Assembly (NCBI GenBank): GCA_964384905.1
Contig: CAYLND010000003.1
Coordinates: 1-64,000 of the forward strand
Length of the DNA: 64,000 nucleotides
Reading direction: 5' to 3'
Origin: Gp22-AA3 sp964384905
GTDB taxonomy: Bacteria; Acidobacteriota; Polarisedimenticolia; Gp22-AA2
The notes under the pieces were generated by a model. It searched no databases. It was not told where the DNA came from and saw only the letters and a program-made list of their open reading frames with translations. Numbering within the stretch: position 1 is the stretch's first letter; each line of letters opens with the position of its first letter. The position numbers were made by a program, and so were the translations under genes. This document shows, piece by piece, positions 61,266 to 64,000 of the stretch.

Positions 61266-62923
61266 GTCTGGTGCGCCGCGATCAGCCGGAGGCGACCTTC
61301 ATCCTCCCCGTCTACAACGCCCAGAATTTCATCGCCTCGACCCTCCGGCAGGTGCACGACTGGCTGCGTCGGCGGCCGGAGCCCTGGGAGATGATCGTGG
61401 TCGACGACTGCTCCACTGACGGAACGCCGGCGCTGGTCGCCGCCTTCGCGGCGGAGCATCCCGGCGACGCGATCCGGTGCATCCGCTTCGCCGCCAATCG
61501 CGGCAAGGGGTTCGCCACGCGGACGGGCCTCGGGCTGGCGCGCGGGACGGCGATCCTGTTCACCGATTGCGACCTCGCGTACCCGCTGGAGAACGCCGAC
61601 CGCGTGATGCGCGAGCTGGCGGAGGGCGCCGACGCCGCCATCGCGTGCCGGGTGCTGCCCAGCAGCACCTACCTGATCAGCCCATCGTTCTTCTCGTACC
61701 TCTACACGCGGCACCTGATGGGCCGGGTCTTCAACCTGATCTGCCGGGCCCTGACGGTTCCGCGCCTGCTCGACACCCAGGCCGGTCTGAAGGGATTCCG
61801 CGCCCGGGTCATCCAACCGCTGCTCGGACGGCTGGTCATGGACGGATTCTCGTTCGACGTCGAGCTGCTGCGCGCCCTGCAGGATCGCGGCGCGCGCATC
61901 GTCGAGATGGCGGTGACCTATCGCTACGACACCGAGCCGAGCACCGTGCGCTTCATCATCGACTCGCTGGAGATGGCGCGCGACCTGGCCCACATCCGTC
62001 TCCGGTCTCTGCTCGGTCGCTATCGCGCGGGGGCGGGGAGCGCGCCGCCGGCCGGCCGGCTGGTCGTGCACGCCGACGATTTCGGCCTGGCGCCCGGCAT
62101 CAACCAGGCGATCCAGGAAGGTCTCGTGTCGGGGAGCATCACCAGCGCCTCGATCCTCCTCGGAGGACCGCACGCCGGGCCCGCCCTTGCGTGGGCCGCG
62201 GCCCACCCGGATTACGACTACGGCGTGCATCTCAACCTGACGCAGGGTCGGCCGATCCTGCCGGCCGAGAGGGTCCCGAGCCTCGTCGATCGAAACGGAC
62301 GCTTCCCGGGGCTGGGCCGTTTCCTGGTCCGCTTCCTGTCGGGGCGCATCCGCACGCATCAGGTGCGCGAGGAGTGGCGCGCCCAGATCGAGGCGGTCCG
62401 GCGCGCCGGCGTGACCGTCAGCCACCTCGACAGCCACCAGCACGTGCACCTGCTGCCGCGTCTGTTTCGGAAGACGGCACTCTTTCTCTCCCGTCACGAG
62501 AACATGCCGCTGCGCGTGATGGACGGGCCGGTGCGGCACGCCGTCCCCGGACCGGACATTCGTGGCCTCATGCTGTCGCTGGCGACCCGCGTGTGCGCGA
62601 GTCGCGCCGGCCGCGACGGCGTCTCCGCGCACGGGTTCGGCACGTCGCTGATGCGCCGTCCGACCGTGGGGAACGTGCGATCGCTCCTGGCGCGGGCCCG
62701 ACCAGGACGGACCTACGAGATGGTGGTGCACCCCGGAGTCCCGGACGGCGCCCTGGCGGAATCGGGCGACGGATACGTCCTGGGCCGGGAACGCGAGCGG
62801 CTGCTGATCGCCTCCGAGGAGTTCCGCGCGGTCGTGCGCAACGCCGGATTCGAGCTCGTCCCTTTGGGACGCGCCGCCCGTCCGGTGGCGTCGCGGGACG
62901 GCGGTCGTCTGCCCGCGGAGTGA
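61262..62923 (+). CDS. Fusion of a GT2 polyprenyl-phosphate glycosyltransferase and a YdjC/HpnK-like deacetylase
   Basis: A 553-residue protein. Residues about 8-245 are a GT-A enzyme of family 2 in the dolichyl-phosphate glucosyltransferase group (TFILPVYNAQNFIAST, VVDDCSTDGT, GLGLARGTAILFTDCDLAYP, DTQAGLKGFR). Residues about 265-530 are a YdjC-type carbohydrate deacetylase: LVVHADDFGLAPGINQAI (metal ligands His and Asp pair), YGVHLNLTQGRP and LDSHQHVHLLP. The fusion could load a sugar on a polyprenyl carrier and deacetylate it, e.g. for lipid-A-like or hopanoid modification with the preceding GT39 enzyme. Start ATGA-coupled to that gene. Confidence 0.88.
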   Translation: MSLVRRDQPEATFILPVYNAQNFIASTLRQVHDWLRRRPEPWEMIVVDDCSTDGTPALVAAFAAEHPGDAIRCIRFAANRGKGFATRTGLGLARGTAILFTDCDLAYPLENADRVMRELAEGADAAIACRVLPSSTYLISPSFFSYLYTRHLMGRVFNLICRALTVPRLLDTQAGLKGFRARVIQPLLGRLVMDGFSFDVELLRALQDRGARIVEMAVTYRYDTEPSTVRFIIDSLEMARDLAHIRLRSLLGRYRAGAGSAPPAGRLVVHADDFGLAPGINQAIQEGLVSGSITSASILLGGPHAGPALAWAAAHPDYDYGVHLNLTQGRPILPAERVPSLVDRNGRFPGLGRFLVRFLSGRIRTHQVREEWRAQIEAVRRAGVTVSHLDSHQHVHLLPRLFRKTALFLSRHENMPLRVMDGPVRHAVPGPDIRGLMLSLATRVCASRAGRDGVSAHGFGTSLMRRPTVGNVRSLLARARPGRTYEMVVHPGVPDGALAESGDGYVLGRERERLLIASEEFRAVVRNAGFELVPLGRAARPVASRDGGRLPAE

Positions 62924-62962
62924 AGGAGCCTCCGCCGTCGGTGGGGTCCGACCACGGACGCG

Positions 62963-64000
62963 TCAGACGGGGCCGATCTCTCCGGCGCCGAAGTACGGCC
63001 GCAGGGCCTCGGGGATGACGACGCTTCCGTCCGCGCGCTGCCCGTTCTCGAGGATCGCCACGAGCGTGCGGCCAACCGCCAGACCCGACCCGTTCAGGGT
63101 ATGCACCAGCTCGGCCTTGGCGCCGGCGCCGCGCCGGAAGCGGATCGACGCCCGGCGCGCCTGGAAATCGCCACAGTTCGAGCACGACGAGATCTCGCGG
63201 TACGCTCCGTAGGACGGGAGCCAGACCTCAATGTCGTACGTCTTGGTCGAGGCGAACCCGAGGTCGCCCGTGCACAGCGCCACGACCCGGTACGGCAGAC
63301 CCAGCCGCTGCAGCACGGTTTCGGCGTCCCGGGTCAGACGCTCCAGCGTGTCGAACGACTCCTCCGGCTTCGTCAGCTTCACCAGCTCGACCTTGTTGAA
63401 CTGGTGCTGCCGGATCAGACCCTTGACGTCCTTGCCGTACGAGCCGGCCTCGCTCCGGAAGCAGGGGGTCCAGGCGGTGTACGAGATCGGCAGCCGGGCG
63501 CCGTCGAGGAACTCCTCGCGGTGCAGGTTCGTCAGCGGCACCTCGGCCGTCGGGATCAGCCAGTAGCCCGTGTTCTCGACCCTGAACAGGTCGTCCGCGA
63601 ACTTCGGCAGATTCCCGGTGCCGGTCATCGTCGTGGTGTTGACCATCAGCGGCGGGAGCACCTCCGTGTAGCCGTGCTCGCGCGTGTGCAGATCGAGCAT
63701 GAAATTGATGAGCGCGCGCTCGAGGCGCGCCCCGGCGCCGAGGTAGACCGCGAAGCGCGCGCCGGCGATCTTCGCCGCGCGCTCCAGATCCAGGATGCCG
63801 AGACGCGCGCCGATATCCCAGTGAGGCCGGGGCTCGAAGTCGAACTGCGGCGGCCGGCCCCAGCGACGCATCTCGACGTTGCCTTCCGAGCCGCGACCCA
63901 CCGGAACGCTGGCATGGGGCGGGTTCGGGACGGTGAGCAGCCAGCCCTCGAGCGCCGAGCCCGTCTCCGCGACCACCGCGTCGAGCTCCTTGATCCGATC
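62963..64000 (-). CDS. serS: Seryl-tRNA synthetase, C-terminal part (start outside the window)
   Basis: At least 345 residues of a class II synthetase end at 62963. Motif 1 region is ARLERALINFMLDLHTREHGYTEV, motif 2 is CFRSEAGSYGKDVKGLIRQHQF with the conserved arginine, motif 3 is NGSGLAVGRTLVAILEN. The N-terminal coiled-coil arm lies beyond base 64000. It charges serine onto tRNA-Ser; two tRNA-Ser genes are in the same window but not adjacent. Confidence 0.97.
   Translation of the reverse strand, partial: DRIKELDAVVAETGSALEGWLLTVPNPPHASVPVGRGSEGNVEMRRWGRPPQFDFEPRPHWDIGARLGILDLERAAKIAGARFAVYLGAGARLERALINFMLDLHTREHGYTEVLPPLMVNTTTMTGTGNLPKFADDLFRVENTGYWLIPTAEVPLTNLHREEFLDGARLPISYTAWTPCFRSEAGSYGKDVKGLIRQHQFNKVELVKLTKPEESFDTLERLTRDAETVLQRLGLPYRVVALCTGDLGFASTKTYDIEVWLPSYGAYREISSCSNCGDFQARRASIRFRRGAGAKAELVHTLNGSGLAVGRTLVAILENGQRADGSVVIPEALRPYFGAGEIGPV

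Overview
This is a 64 kb piece of a very GC-rich bacterial chromosome, with two runs of 10 N that mark scaffold joins of a draft or metagenome assembly. The gene content suggests a free-living Gram-negative, respiring bacterium: exported lipoproteins, c-type cytochromes, a SUF iron-sulfur system, haem synthesis, and many exported hydrolases. The overall mix would fit Acidobacteriota or a neighbouring deep-branching phylum, but no marker here settles that. There is no phage, insertion sequence, integron or CRISPR array. Genes are packed tightly, often with ATGA or GTGA start/stop overlaps, and no stretch longer than about 300 bases lacks a gene or an assembly-gap feature.

Layout. 1-9.1 kb: a partial molybdopterin oxidoreductase, then a leftward bufferin operon (bufA, bufB, bufC) whose last gene is start/stop-coupled to a secreted prolyl oligopeptidase. 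Divergent from it lies a large exported protein joining an M61-like region, a metallophosphoesterase-like region and a tetrahaem cytochrome. 9.1-18.1 kb: an aminotransferase, a Rieske oxygenase and the leftward operon rrf2-sufB-sufC-sufD-sufS-sufU-sufT. 18.2-26.4 kb: a rightward run of haem genes (a HemD-HemE fusion, hemH, hemY) continuing into a DUF4198 protein and rpiB-gnd-zwf of the pentose phosphate pathway. The suf and haem promoters overlap head to head. 26.4-35 kb: mainly redox and hydrolase genes (flavin reductase, mercuric-reductase-like protein with a TVP38 membrane protein, cytochrome c, amidohydrolase, DUF523, aldo/keto reductase, FMN reductase).

35-45 kb: a DUF547 lipoprotein, tRNA-Gln and tRNA-Glu behind a strong promoter, gltX, a VCBS-repeat protein, a radical SAM gene cut by the first gap, a HEAT-repeat protein and tRNA-Ser(GCT). 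45-52 kb: AstE-like deacylase, cysteine-synthase-like enzyme, serine hydrolase, queG, and an L-2-hydroxyglutarate oxidase gene broken by the second gap. 52-64 kb: PilZ protein, membrane-TPR protein, AI-2E-type permease, tRNA-Ser(TGA), Kef-type antiporter, phosphopantetheinyl transferase, a GT39 enzyme coupled to a GT2-YdjC fusion, and the C-terminal part of serS.

The points most worth following are the bufferin operon with its coupled peptidase, the cytochrome fusion in which both enzyme-like regions seem to have lost catalytic residues, the HemD-HemE fusion sharing a promoter region with an Rrf2-controlled suf operon, a recurring TGCTAAGAT-like -10 element so close to start codons that it implies leaderless mRNAs, and two assembly joins whose edges are duplicated or chimeric and would mislead automatic annotation.
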